Source of the DNA: Leptonema sp964619535
GTDB taxonomy: Bacteria > Spirochaetota > Leptospiria > Leptospirales > Leptonemataceae
Assembly: GCA_964619535.1 (NCBI GenBank)
Contig: CAZUEX010000005.1
Coordinates: 1-64,000 of the forward strand
Direction of reading: 5' to 3'
Length of the DNA stretch: 64,000 bases
Under the pieces are notes generated by a model. It was given only the letters and a program-made list of their open reading frames with translations, made no database searches and was not told the DNA's origin. This document shows positions 34,563-44,100 of this stretch, one piece after another. The translations under genes and the position numbers were made by a program. How positions within the stretch are numbered: position 1 is the stretch's first letter; the number at the start of each line of letters is the position of its first letter.

Positions 34563-34661
34563 TTGAAAATCCTTTACAGAAGAGTGATGATATGCCAGAA
34601 TAGGGTCGGGCGTAAGGAAAGGGGGGAGGATTGCTTGACCGTACAGGGCACCCAGAAGAGA

Positions 34662-34688
34662 TTGCAATTAAGGAGTATAAAGTATAAA
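34662..34688 (+). promoter_or_regulatory. Possible sigma70-type promoter of the nos cluster
   Basis: TTGCAA (34662-34667) and TATAAA (34683-34688) are separated by 15 bases, somewhat short. Transcription would start about 30 bases before the cytochrome start codon, which has AGGAG at 34716. Confidence 0.35.
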
Positions 34689-34726
34689 ATTTACATTCGG
34701 TGATAGGCCGGATTTAGGAGACTCAG

Positions 34727-35149
34727 ATGAAGCGAGGAATTCTGGTTGCAGTGGCACTGGTTTTGGCCGCCTGCAGCAAACCAGCTGAGGAAGCAGAGAA
34801 AGAGGCACCGGCATCGTCCAAAGGGGTGGGGCCCGTAGAATCGGTAACTCTTGGCCCCCTGGATGCTTCCCTTGCTGCAAAGGGCGAAACGCTTTTCGGT
34901 GAAAAATGCTCTGCCTGCCACAAGATAGATGAGCGCTATGTTGGGCCGGCGATTAAAGGTGTTACAACTCGTAGAGCGCCTGAATGGATCATGAATATGA
35001 TCGTTAACCCCGTGGAGATGACACAGAAAGATCCCACGGCCAAGGAATTGTTAGGCGAATACATGTCTCAGATGACGAATCAAAACGTTGGCGAGGAAGA
35101 GGCTCGGGCTCTTCTCGAGTATTTCCGCAGGGTGGATGGGGCTGAATAG
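34727..35149 (+). CDS. c-type cytochrome lipoprotein of the nos cluster
   Basis: A 140-residue protein with lipoprotein signal (VLAAC) and a single heme-binding CSACH motif near residue 63. The distal methionine probably lies in LLGEYMSQMTNQ. A Pro/Glu/Ala-rich linker tethers the heme domain. Placed directly before nosZ and on the same strand, it probably delivers electrons to nitrous oxide reductase, as small cytochromes do in clade II nos clusters. AGGAG precedes the ATG. A hairpin terminator separates it from nosZ. Confidence 0.85.
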   Translation: MKRGILVAVALVLAACSKPAEEAEKEAPASSKGVGPVESVTLGPLDASLAAKGETLFGEKCSACHKIDERYVGPAIKGVTTRRAPEWIMNMIVNPVEMTQKDPTAKELLGEYMSQMTNQNVGEEEARALLEYFRRVDGAE

Positions 35150-35175
35150 CCCCTCTTCTCTGCAATAATACCATA

Positions 35176-35200
35176 CCGGATTCAGAAGAATCCGGCTTTT
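35176..35200 (+). terminator. Intrinsic terminator or attenuator between cytochrome and nosZ
   Basis: CCGGATTC and GAATCCGG form a perfect eight-base stem with loop AGAA, followed by CTTTT. It lies 26 bases after the cytochrome stop codon, so some transcripts should end here. Confidence 0.7.
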
Positions 35201-35273
35201 ACATATAGAGATAAACGGATGAACCGGAGGCCGATCTTTCGCAGGCCTGAATCCATGGTTCAAGAGTAAAACA

Positions 35274-37205
35274 ATGAAGACTGACAGGACAATCTTCAGA
35301 ACAGTGGCACTGACTGTTCTGGTTATGGCTACGGCCCTCTTTACGCTGTCGTGTGGCAGCAAAGGAGGGAAGGAGATGCTGGCCAGCGATGCGGCGCAAC
35401 GCGTATATGTCGCTCCAGGAGATAAGGACGAGGTATACATGTTTGCCTCGGGTGGGTTTAACGGCCAGATCGGCGTTTACGGGATCCCTTCGGGCCGTTT
35501 GATCAAGGTCATTCCGGTATTCTCGCAATGGCCCGAGAACGGCTATGGCTTTGATGAAGAAACAAAGATGATGCTGAAAACGACACATGGCTTTCTGCCA
35601 TGGGATGACAGCCACCACGTTCAAGCATCACAGACAAAGGGCGAACAGGACGGTCGATGGATTTTCATCAACGGAAACAATACTCCTCGTATTGCCCGTA
35701 TATCACTGGAAACCTTCGAAACCGAAGAGATTATCGAGATTCCGAACAGTTCGGGTAACCATGCTTCTCCTTTCTTGACCGAGAATACGGAGTATGCAAT
35801 GGCTGCTACTCGATTCTCTGTTCCCATTCCTCAGCGCGACATCCCCGTTGAAAGCTATGGAAAGGGAGCCTTTAACGGAACCATCACGATGGTTGCCATA
35901 GATGAAAAGACGGGCAATATGAGCATTAAGGCTCAGGTGCTTGTACCGGGTTATAACTATGACCTTTCGCATTGTGGTAAGGGCCCTTCGCATGACTGGT
36001 GCTTCTTTACCACGTATAATACAGAGCAGGCCCATAAGATGCTCGAAATCGAAGCATCCAAGAACGACAAGGACTTCATCCTGGCATTTAACTGGAAGAA
36101 GGCCGAGGCCTGTATTGATCAGGGAAAGGCGCGTACGGCTCCCGGAAACTACGTGGTTAACAGGCGAGGACATAATAACAAACCTGCAACCTCGAAGAAT
36201 TACCAAACGGTGAAGATGCTGAATCCACAGGACTGTCCGGGTATCATGTACTACATGCCTACACCGAAAAGTCCTCATGGTGTGGATGTGGATCCGACGG
36301 GTGAGTACATCGTCGGTGGCGGTAAGCTTGCCACGGTCATCCCCGTGCACTCCTTCTCGCGTATGCTGAAGGCGATTGAGGATCCGGCGAACTTCACAGA
36401 AGAGCGTATGGGGATTCCTGTACTGAAATACGAATCAACCCTGGCGGTTGAGGTTGAGAAGCCATGCCTCGGCCCGTTGCATACGGAGTTCGATGGCAAA
36501 GGATATGCTTACACATCCTGCTTTGTGAGCTCCGAGGTTGTGAAGTGGAAGCTCGGTACCTGGGAAGTGGTACAGAACATGCCCGCCTGGTATTCGATTG
36601 GACACCTGAGCATTGTAGGCGGCGATTCTGCAAAACCCTATGGCAAGTACCTGGTTTCGCTGAACAAGATCACAAAAGATCGCTTCCTGCCCACGGGCCC
36701 CGAACTTGTGCAGTCTGCCCAGCTCTGGGATATCTCGGGCAATAAGGCAGAGCTGCTTCTGGACTTCCCTACCCTGGGTGAGCCGCACTATGCACAGATG
36801 ATTCCGGCCTCCCTGATCAAGGATAAGACGAAGCAGATCTACGAGCTTGAAAAGAACGAGCACCCCTATGTTGCACGATCTGAAAAAGAGGCAAGGGTGG
36901 TTCGTCAGGGCAATGTCGTGCATGTTTACATGACGGCCATTCGCTCACACTTCAAGCCTGACGTTGTGAACCTGCGTGTTGGCGATACGGCATACTTCCA
37001 TGTGACGAACCTGGAACAGGACTTCGACATCCCACATGGATTTGCCATCTACGGCGCACCGCTTCCCAATATCCTGATTATGCCGGGACAGACATTAACG
37101 GTGAAATTTGAACCGAAAAAGCCCGGTATATATCCTTTCTACTGCACGGATTTCTGTTCTGCTCTTCACCAGGAGATGCAACAGTACATTCGGGTCTCTC
37201 GCTGA
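35274..37205 (+). CDS. nosZ: Nitrous oxide reductase, Sec-dependent (clade II)
   Basis: A 643-residue copper enzyme that reduces N2O to N2 in the periplasm. The N-terminus is a Sec-type signal ending TLSCGS, without a twin-arginine motif; a lipid anchor at that cysteine is possible. CuZ histidines can be read in DDSHHVQAS, SSGNHASPF, KSPHGVDVD, GPLHTEFD, SIGHLSIVG and GEPHYAQM. The C-terminal cupredoxin domain has the CuA site FYCTDFCSALHQEMQQY with an upstream histidine in DIPHGFAIYG. All seven CuZ histidines appear present. It is the centre of the nos cluster and has terminators on both sides. Confidence 0.96.
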   Translation: MKTDRTIFRTVALTVLVMATALFTLSCGSKGGKEMLASDAAQRVYVAPGDKDEVYMFASGGFNGQIGVYGIPSGRLIKVIPVFSQWPENGYGFDEETKMMLKTTHGFLPWDDSHHVQASQTKGEQDGRWIFINGNNTPRIARISLETFETEEIIEIPNSSGNHASPFLTENTEYAMAATRFSVPIPQRDIPVESYGKGAFNGTITMVAIDEKTGNMSIKAQVLVPGYNYDLSHCGKGPSHDWCFFTTYNTEQAHKMLEIEASKNDKDFILAFNWKKAEACIDQGKARTAPGNYVVNRRGHNNKPATSKNYQTVKMLNPQDCPGIMYYMPTPKSPHGVDVDPTGEYIVGGGKLATVIPVHSFSRMLKAIEDPANFTEERMGIPVLKYESTLAVEVEKPCLGPLHTEFDGKGYAYTSCFVSSEVVKWKLGTWEVVQNMPAWYSIGHLSIVGGDSAKPYGKYLVSLNKITKDRFLPTGPELVQSAQLWDISGNKAELLLDFPTLGEPHYAQMIPASLIKDKTKQIYELEKNEHPYVARSEKEARVVRQGNVVHVYMTAIRSHFKPDVVNLRVGDTAYFHVTNLEQDFDIPHGFAIYGAPLPNILIMPGQTLTVKFEPKKPGIYPFYCTDFCSALHQEMQQYIRVSR

Positions 37206-37211
37206 TCTTTG

Positions 37212-37237
37212 CGGGGGCGCAAGCCCCCGTCTTTTCT
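37212..37237 (+). terminator. Intrinsic terminator after nosZ
   Basis: CGGGGGC and GCCCCCG form a GC-rich seven-base stem with a GCAA tetraloop, followed by TCTTTTCT. It starts seven bases after the nosZ stop and ends before the ribosome site of the next nos gene, so read-through must supply the downstream genes unless they have their own promoter. Confidence 0.8.
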
Positions 37238-37256
37238 CATGCACCGGAGGTGTGTC

Positions 37257-37856
37257 ATGACTCTTCTTAACAGAACGATTAGCCCCCTTTATCGTAAGCT
37301 AATTCTCCTCATAGCCGTATTGATGGCTTTTGTATATTTTGTTCCGCTCTGGCATATAAGCCTGTCCGCTCCACAGTATCCGGAAGGGCTGAGCATGAAT
37401 ATCTACATCCACTCCGTTCAGGGAGGGACGCCGCATGATTTGAAAAACATCAACCTGCTGAACCACTACATTGGTATGGATGAAATCGTCGAGGAGTCGA
37501 TCCCCGAGCTGGTATTCATGCCCTATGTTCTGGCATACATGATCTTTGGAGCCCTGGTTACGTTTCTCTGGCCACGGTTGTATATGGTTGGTCTGGGCAT
37601 TATCAACCTGATACTGGTTGCCCTTGCAGGCCTGTATGACTTCTGGAGGTGGGAATACAACTACGGACATAACCTGAACCCCGATGCTCCCATTATCGTT
37701 CCCGGGATGACCTATCAGCCTCCACTCCTTGGCTGTAAAACGCTGCTAAACATTGAGGCATGCAGTATACCGCATATCGGGGCCACTCTGCTGCTTGTAT
37801 CGCTGGCGATCCTTGTTTATATCGTTTACATGGAGAAGAAAAAGGAGGCCCTGTAA
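37257..37856 (+). CDS. NosB-like membrane protein of the nos cluster
   Basis: A 199-residue protein with about five hydrophobic segments and a long periplasmic part after the first (ISLSAPQYPEGLSMNIYIHS, then NLLNHYIGMDE). Unnamed or NosB-labelled membrane proteins occupy this position, right after nosZ, in many clade II clusters, and are thought to help nitrous oxide respiration; the exact role is not established. GGAGG at 37246 sets the start at 37257. The stop overlaps the nosL start (TAATG). Confidence 0.7.
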   Translation: MTLLNRTISPLYRKLILLIAVLMAFVYFVPLWHISLSAPQYPEGLSMNIYIHSVQGGTPHDLKNINLLNHYIGMDEIVEESIPELVFMPYVLAYMIFGALVTFLWPRLYMVGLGIINLILVALAGLYDFWRWEYNYGHNLNPDAPIIVPGMTYQPPLLGCKTLLNIEACSIPHIGATLLLVSLAILVYIVYMEKKKEAL

Positions 37857-38320
37857 TGGTCGGTCGATGGGGGCCTGCTGCCCTTCTTCTGTTTTTTCTC
37901 TCCTGTGTTCCGGAAGGCCCTGTAGTGGTAAAGCCCGGACAGGAGCGATGCGCTCATTGCCGTATGGATGTGGTCGATATGCGCTTTAATACGCAGCTGA
38001 TTACAGCTAAGGGAAGGCGCTATCACTTCGACAGCATTGAATGCATGGAGGCCTGGATGCTTGCACATCCTGACCAGAAGGTGGCTCATGCCTACGTAAA
38101 GAATGCGGTGCAATCGGATCTTTATCTCGAGCGGAAGCAGGCACGCTATGTACGTTCAGAGGAGTTCCCTTCACCGATGGGAGCCTATCTGGCTGCCTAT
38201 GAAACGGAAGAGCAGGTTTCCACAGCCATTGCCCAATACGGCGGTCATGAGGTGAATCTCGATGAACTGAAACACATCGTGCAGGAATGGCAACAGGGAA
38301 GAGAGCATGATCAACATTGA
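37856..38320 (+). CDS. nosL: NosL copper chaperone lipoprotein
   Basis: A 154-residue lipoprotein (lipobox-like FLSC) of the NosL family, which delivers Cu(I) for the CuZ centre of NosZ. The copper motif ERCAHCRMDVVDMRF and the YHFDSIECMEAWM segment are typical. The start at 37856 overlaps the preceding stop and has AAGGAGG upstream. The gene overlaps nosD by 14 bases. Confidence 0.9.
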   Translation: MVGRWGPAALLLFFLSCVPEGPVVVKPGQERCAHCRMDVVDMRFNTQLITAKGRRYHFDSIECMEAWMLAHPDQKVAHAYVKNAVQSDLYLERKQARYVRSEEFPSPMGAYLAAYETEEQVSTAIAQYGGHEVNLDELKHIVQEWQQGREHDQH

Positions 38321-39599
38321 GCGCATCCTGAAGGGGCCGTCAGGTGGCGGTCCAATCAGGATGCTTATCCCTGGACTGTTGTTTCTGGCAGGCCTTCCGC
38401 TCGAGGCCAGAGAGCTCTATGTGTGTTCTGACTGCACCTTTACGACACCACAGAAGGCCATCGAGGCTGCCCTTCCCGGCGATACCGTACTGCTGAAAGG
38501 AGGCCGTTATGAGGTAGGAACCCTTGTGATCGACCGACCTCTGACGCTTCGGGGCACAGACGGAGCCACCCTGGATGGTAACAGGCAGGGGCATGTGATC
38601 GATCTGCAGGCCGATGACATTACCGTAGAAGGCCTGGTGATTGAGAATCCCGGTATCAGCGATCTCAGGGAATATGCGGCCATTCATGGTGAATCCATAA
38701 ATCGCTGTCGACTGCGCTATAACATACTTCGCCAGGCTACCTACGGCATTTACCTGGCTCGCAGCGAGGACTGCCTGATAGAAAGAAACATATCTCTGGG
38801 CAATGCAAAAGATGAGGTGCTTGGTGGTAACGGTATCCACCTCTGGTACAGTAACAACAATCACATTATTGATAATGCCCTGCTGCATCACAGAGATGGC
38901 ATCTACTTTGAGTTTTCTGAAGATCTGACGGTTCAACGCAACTTTGCTCTTGCAAACATCCGTTATGGATTGCATTTTATGTTCTGTCACAGGTCCCTGA
39001 TTGAGGATAATGCCTTCCAGCAGAATGCTACAGGCACGGCTCTTATGTATTCGCGGCATCTGCAGCTGATTGGCAACGATTTTCATGACAGTCAGGGGCC
39101 CAGCATGCAGGGCTTGCTTTTAAAAGACATCACCGATAGCGTCATTGAACGGAATAGCCTTCGTCGCAATACAACGGGCATACTGGCCGATAACTCATCG
39201 CGTAACAGGATTCACAATAACCTTTTTTATGAAAATGGTATGGCGATTGAGATTTTTGGAAATTCACAGAGGAATACGGTACAGGGTAACATATTTTCGC
39301 GTAATACCTTCGATGTGGGCACAAACACAAGAGACAATACCAATGATTATGACGGCAATTACTGGGATCGGTATCAGGGCTTTGACCTGGACAGAGATGG
39401 ACGCGGCGATGTTCCATATTCTCCTGTGCAGATTTTCAGTTTCTGGGTTAGCAATTACCCTGAGCTGTCGCTGCTTGCCGGTTCATCGATGCTGCATTTC
39501 CTCGAGATTATGGAAAAGGCCTTTCCTGTATTGACTCCATCGACATTAAAGGACAGAGCACCTCTGATGCGACGGCCACAGCGATTAAAGGACGATTGA
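38307..39599 (+). CDS. nosD: NosD periplasmic copper-processing protein
   Basis: A 430-residue protein with a signal sequence after a short leader (RMLIPGLLFLAGLPLEARE) and a right-handed beta-helix built of repeats with the N-x-I/L-x-x-N pattern, for example NGIHLWYSNNNHIIDN and YGLHFMFCHRSLIEDN. This is the carbohydrate-binding/sugar-hydrolase fold of NosD. It works with NosF and NosY in assembling the CuZ site, probably by handling sulfur or copper. GGGAAGAG precedes the ATG. It lies one base before nosF. Confidence 0.93.
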   Translation: MINIERILKGPSGGGPIRMLIPGLLFLAGLPLEARELYVCSDCTFTTPQKAIEAALPGDTVLLKGGRYEVGTLVIDRPLTLRGTDGATLDGNRQGHVIDLQADDITVEGLVIENPGISDLREYAAIHGESINRCRLRYNILRQATYGIYLARSEDCLIERNISLGNAKDEVLGGNGIHLWYSNNNHIIDNALLHHRDGIYFEFSEDLTVQRNFALANIRYGLHFMFCHRSLIEDNAFQQNATGTALMYSRHLQLIGNDFHDSQGPSMQGLLLKDITDSVIERNSLRRNTTGILADNSSRNRIHNNLFYENGMAIEIFGNSQRNTVQGNIFSRNTFDVGTNTRDNTNDYDGNYWDRYQGFDLDRDGRGDVPYSPVQIFSFWVSNYPELSLLAGSSMLHFLEIMEKAFPVLTPSTLKDRAPLMRRPQRLKDD

Positions 39600-39600
39600 T

Positions 39601-40323
39601 ATGGAAGCATTCCTTTCTCTAAAGAACGTAGGCAAGACCTACAGAAAAAAAGGACGACCCGCATTGCATGGTGTATCTGTTGATATGAACAGAGGTCAGG
39701 TCGTTGCACTGGTTGGACCGAATGGTTCAGGTAAGACGACGCTGATCAAGATATTGATGGGACTCGTCCGGCCCGATGAAGGTTCGGTGCTTCTGCTGGA
39801 CGGTGCGCCTGTGCCCTTTGACATCCCTTCCCGTATACCGACCGGCTACATGCCACAGAATCCCGCTTTCCCTGATAATCTGCGCGTTTCAGAGATCCTT
39901 AACTATCTGATGGGCTTTTCCAGATCTGAACCTCTGAACTTTGATGATCTCATGAAGGGTATGGATATATCTCGCTTTTATGATAAACGATTTCGGGAGT
40001 TAAGCGGTGGAATGAAACAGAAGGTCAGTGTTTTTCAGGCCTTTCTGTATGACCGACAGATCCTTGTCCTCGATGAGCCGTCTGCCGGTCTTGACCCCTA
40101 TCATGCGGCTGCTCTGAAGAAGCTGATTCGCGAACGACGTGAGCAGGGAGCGCTTATCCTGATTACATCGCATGTGTTATCTGACATTGAGGAACTTGCA
40201 GACATGATGATTCTTTTGATTGACGGTACTGTTCACGTGCAGCAGAGCCCTGCAGACTTTATTGCAGCCTGCAATGCCAGAAACCTCGAGGAGGCCCTGA
40301 GTGGTATTCGCGAATATGCTTGA
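39601..40323 (+). CDS. nosF: NosF ABC transporter ATPase
   Basis: A 240-residue ATPase with Walker A LVGPNGSGKTTLIKI, signature RELSGGMKQKVSVF, Walker B ILVLDEPSAGLDP and the switch histidine in LITSHVLSDIEE. With NosY and NosD it forms the nos copper-site maturation transporter. The end overlaps nosY by 23 bases. Confidence 0.93.
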   Translation: MEAFLSLKNVGKTYRKKGRPALHGVSVDMNRGQVVALVGPNGSGKTTLIKILMGLVRPDEGSVLLLDGAPVPFDIPSRIPTGYMPQNPAFPDNLRVSEILNYLMGFSRSEPLNFDDLMKGMDISRFYDKRFRELSGGMKQKVSVFQAFLYDRQILVLDEPSAGLDPYHAAALKKLIRERREQGALILITSHVLSDIEELADMMILLIDGTVHVQQSPADFIAACNARNLEEALSGIREYA

Positions 40324-41125
40324 GGCTGTTCGAAGACGTCGATCTCCTTTTCTGAATATCGTATTCTTCGAATTTGCAGATGCATTACGCAGTCGCTGGC
40401 TGGTTGTATATGCCCTTTTGCTCTTTAGCTTTGCCTTTTTTCTGCTTTCGCTGTCTTCGGGTGAAGGCGATGTGGTAGCCTCGCTTCTGAACTTTGTACT
40501 GTTGCTCGTGCCGCTGTTTTTGCTGATGTACGGCACCGTGGCGTTTCACAGTTCTCTGAGTTTTCAAAGAGTGATTCTTGCGCTGGGCGTTTCACGGGTA
40601 ACGCTGTTTACAGGACAGTTTGTGGGCCGCCTTACCGGACTGCTGATCGGTTTTTCGGTCGGTTTGCTGGTTGCCTTTGTTTTAGCCGGAACGATTGAGT
40701 CGACGGGTTCGTTGCTGCTGATCCTTGTTTACGGGCTACTGCTGAACATAGTCTTTCTGGCCATTTCGTTCTTGCTTTCACAGCTATCAGAGCGTCTTGA
40801 GCTTCTGATTGCAGCGGCCATGGGGATCTGGTTTGTAATGTATGTGCTCTTTGATTCCCTGTTGATGTTGCTTGTGATCTTCTTCGGTGATTTTCCGCTG
40901 CAGAACGTCCTTCTGGGTCTGACCCTTTTGAACCCTATCGATACGATGCGATCGATTGTATTGATGCAGGGGAACCTGCAGTCCCTGATGACGCATTCCT
41001 CTGCAGTCTATGCGAAGGTCCTGGCAGGTCCGACAGGAATCCTTACAGGAACGATCGTTCTTTTGCTACAGGCCGGTGTTGCAGCCATCCTGGGGCTGCA
41101 TCTGTACAGAAAAAGAGACCTTTGA
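40301..41125 (+). CDS. nosY: NosY ABC transporter permease
   Basis: A 274-residue membrane protein with about six helices, starting on a GTG that follows GAGGAGG by six bases inside the end of nosF. The NIVFFEFADALRSRWLVVYA start and the SSGEGDVVASLLNFVLLLVP segment are typical of NosY. It is the last nos gene and abuts the convergent hybrid kinase gene with no spacer, so no terminator is visible between them. Confidence 0.92.
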   Translation: MVFANMLEAVRRRRSPFLNIVFFEFADALRSRWLVVYALLLFSFAFFLLSLSSGEGDVVASLLNFVLLLVPLFLLMYGTVAFHSSLSFQRVILALGVSRVTLFTGQFVGRLTGLLIGFSVGLLVAFVLAGTIESTGSLLLILVYGLLLNIVFLAISFLLSQLSERLELLIAAAMGIWFVMYVLFDSLLMLLVIFFGDFPLQNVLLGLTLLNPIDTMRSIVLMQGNLQSLMTHSSAVYAKVLAGPTGILTGTIVLLLQAGVAAILGLHLYRKRDL

Positions 41126-44100
41126 TCAGCGACCGGATATGGTGCGGTGAATGACTGCGTAGAGTTCGTTTGCGCGAAGCGGTTTCGGAACGTAGTCATT
41201 CATTCCGGCCTCCAGGCAGCGGTCTTTATCGCCTGCCATTGCCTGGGCCGTCATGGCGATAATGGGAATGTCTGCCACCGGTACGTCCCCGGCCCTGATG
41301 CGTTTGGTGGCTTCTATTCCATCCATCTCAGGCATCTGCACATCCATCAGTACGAGATCAAAGTGGTCGTTGCGCAGTTTTTCGATGGCCTGCAGTCCGT
41401 TATCCGCTGCAACAACCGTGCAACCTTTCTTCTGCAAAAGCAGCATGGCCAGAAGGCGATTCTCGGCGGAATCCTCTGCCAGCAGAATTCGAAGAGGAGG
41501 GAACTCGCTGCTTTCTTCGGGTAAATCCTTTTCCTGCGGCTGAAAGGACTGTTCCGTGCGCAGCGGTATCTCAAACCAGAAGGTGGATCCCTCTGACAGG
41601 CGACTCTCTGCCCCAATCGTTCCGTCCATGCGCTGTACCAGTTCTCTGGAAATGGCAAGGCCCAGGCCTGTGCCTCCAAACCGTCGCGTGGTAGAGTCGT
41701 CTGCCTGCATGAACGGTTGAAACAGCTTCTGTAATACTCCGGTGGCTATGCCGATGCCGGTATCAATCACCTCGAAGCGAATGACCGCTTCATCTGCCTT
41801 CGTAGACAGTAAAACGGCTCGCACCTGGATAGAGCCTTTTTCTGTGAACTTTACCGCATTGCTGAGAAGATTCAGCAATACCTGTCGTATACGCAGGGCA
41901 TCACCGGTCACAAAGCGGGGCATGCGAGGGTCCAGCTCTACCGTCAGTTTAACTCCTTTTTCCTTCGCCTTCAGTGAGAGCAGTCCGGTCGTTTCATGAA
42001 TCAGTTCGTGCAGGTCGAATGGTTCGGTGCTGAGTTCCAGTCTACCGGCTTCAATGCGCGAAAGATCAAGGATGTCGTTAATAAGCGACAGCAGGGCCTC
42101 TCCACTCTGCTGGATGATATTGGTGAATCGTCGCTGTTCTTCTGTGAGATCTGTTTCCAGCAGTAAAGAGGCGAAGCCAAGAATGGAATTCATCGGCGTG
42201 CGGATCTCGTGGCTCATATGGGCCAGGAAACGGCTCTTGGCCCGGCTGGCCTCTTCGGCAGCGGTACGGGCGCGAAGAAGCTCCGCTTCCATTTTCTTGC
42301 GATCGGTGATATCTGTGGCAACCCACACATAGCCACTTCGGGGATTCGCGGAATCGAGGTAGCGTCCCCGGACCGTGCACCACAGCAAACTTCCCGTTTT
42401 ACTGCGAAACTGCCAGTCCAGCTGTACCTCACCTTCAGCATTGATCCTGCCATAGGCAATGCGTCCGAACTCAATATAGCTGTCCCTGTCGGGAAAAATC
42501 ATCCGTGCGGGTTTACCGATGACGGAAGTCAGAGAATATCCAAAGATGCGTGTGAACTCTTCGTTGACTTCCAGAATCTGTCTGTCCCGGTCGACCACCA
42601 TGATTGCCGCACCGTTATGATGAAAGATCGTCTCTTTCCACTGCAGGGACTCACGAAGTTTTTCCTGTGTATCATGCCATTCGGTAATGTCATTGATGTA
42701 GCCATGCCAGAGGACGCTGCCGTCCTGAAGGCGTTCGGGAACAGCGTCTCCTCGGCGCCACTCCATGCCTTTACCGGGAAGGATGACCCTGTATTCCTGT
42801 TTCCAGGGCTTCAGAGATCGCGCTGATTCTTCGATCGCTGCCGTAACGGCTTCCCGGTCGTCGGGGTGCAGACGTTCAAAAACCTGTGTGGCATCGTGGC
42901 GGACCTCCTCCGGGGTCACACCGTAGATTTCCTTCATGGCTTCACTGGCAAAAGGAAAACACGAGGTTTTATCCGGCCTGAGCAGATACTGGTAGATCAT
43001 TCCAGGAACCCGTTCTGAAAGTTTCTTCAGCAGGCGGTCACGTTCGGCCAGCATTTGACCGCGGCGTTCCTGTTCGGTACGATCATGGATAATCGAATAC
43101 AGGAGTCTGCGTCCTCCAATCTCTACCGGACTGGAATGAACCTCTACGGTTCGAATTTCCCCGGACGATAATCGATGAGGGAAAATAAAATAATTCCGCC
43201 TTTCATGCAGGGCATTCTGCATTTCATCATGAACCTGTTCCTGCGATAGTATATTGATATCCTGAATTCGCATGGAACGCATTTCAGAGCGTGTATAGCC
43301 ATAAAACGTACAGGCAGCCGGGTTCGCGTCCATGATATTACCCGTGGAAGGATCTACGAGTATCTTGACCGCCTGGTTGCGATCGAACATTGCTCGATGA
43401 AGCTTATCGCGTTCCCTTAACGCAGCCAGTGCTTCTGCGCTGCGACGCCCGCCAATGAGAAATCCCAGGTAAAGCAGGCAAACAATCGATGTGGCGGCGA
43501 TCGGAACCAACCGGGCTGTGTATATGTTGCGCTGCCACTGTCGATAGGGCTGGAGCTTAACGATGTAGGTGCGGTCCGGTAGATTGCGAAACGGTGTACC
43601 GAAGAGAACCCAGTTGCTGCCATCATGCTGGATTTGCGTCTGAAAACGGCCCCCAGATGGCGGAACTGCAGCAAAAAATTTGGAGTTCTGCGCCGAAATC
43701 AACCGGATGTGTGCAAGTCCGGGAACTGACTCCTGCAATTCTGCGAGGCTTGCATGGGGATCTGGTGAATGTTTCAATACGGCTGCTACGAGATGCAGGG
43801 TTCGAAAGGATTCCTGTTGTCGGTGTTGCTTTTCATTGAAACCGGACCATTCGGTGAAGAGCCAGCCAGTAAGAAGGACGAAGATCAGAACGACAGCACC
43901 GGAGTACCGGAATTGGGGACGTATCAGAGGGCTGGAAGAGGGAAACAATCGACCGTAGCGCAGCCACAGTACCAGGTTCAGGGTGAACAGGATGCCCCCT
44001 GTAGCCAGGTGAAGCAGATGATTCCCTGTCAGTTCCGACTCAGGGAGTCCCAGCAGCCGCAGCGGATAGAACAGATGTCGAACGGCGACGTAGAGCAGGA

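Larger units (their letters stand above)
34420..34726. other. Divergent intergenic region upstream of the nos cluster
   Basis: 307 bases between the GlpT-like gene and the cytochrome gene. It contains the palindrome GATTTTTGAAAAATC (34548-34562) followed by a near copy TTGAAAATC, and a possible plus-strand promoter at 34662-34688. I see no canonical FNR/NnrR site (TTGAT-N4-ATCAA) and no small gene with a convincing ribosome site. Confidence 0.5.
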
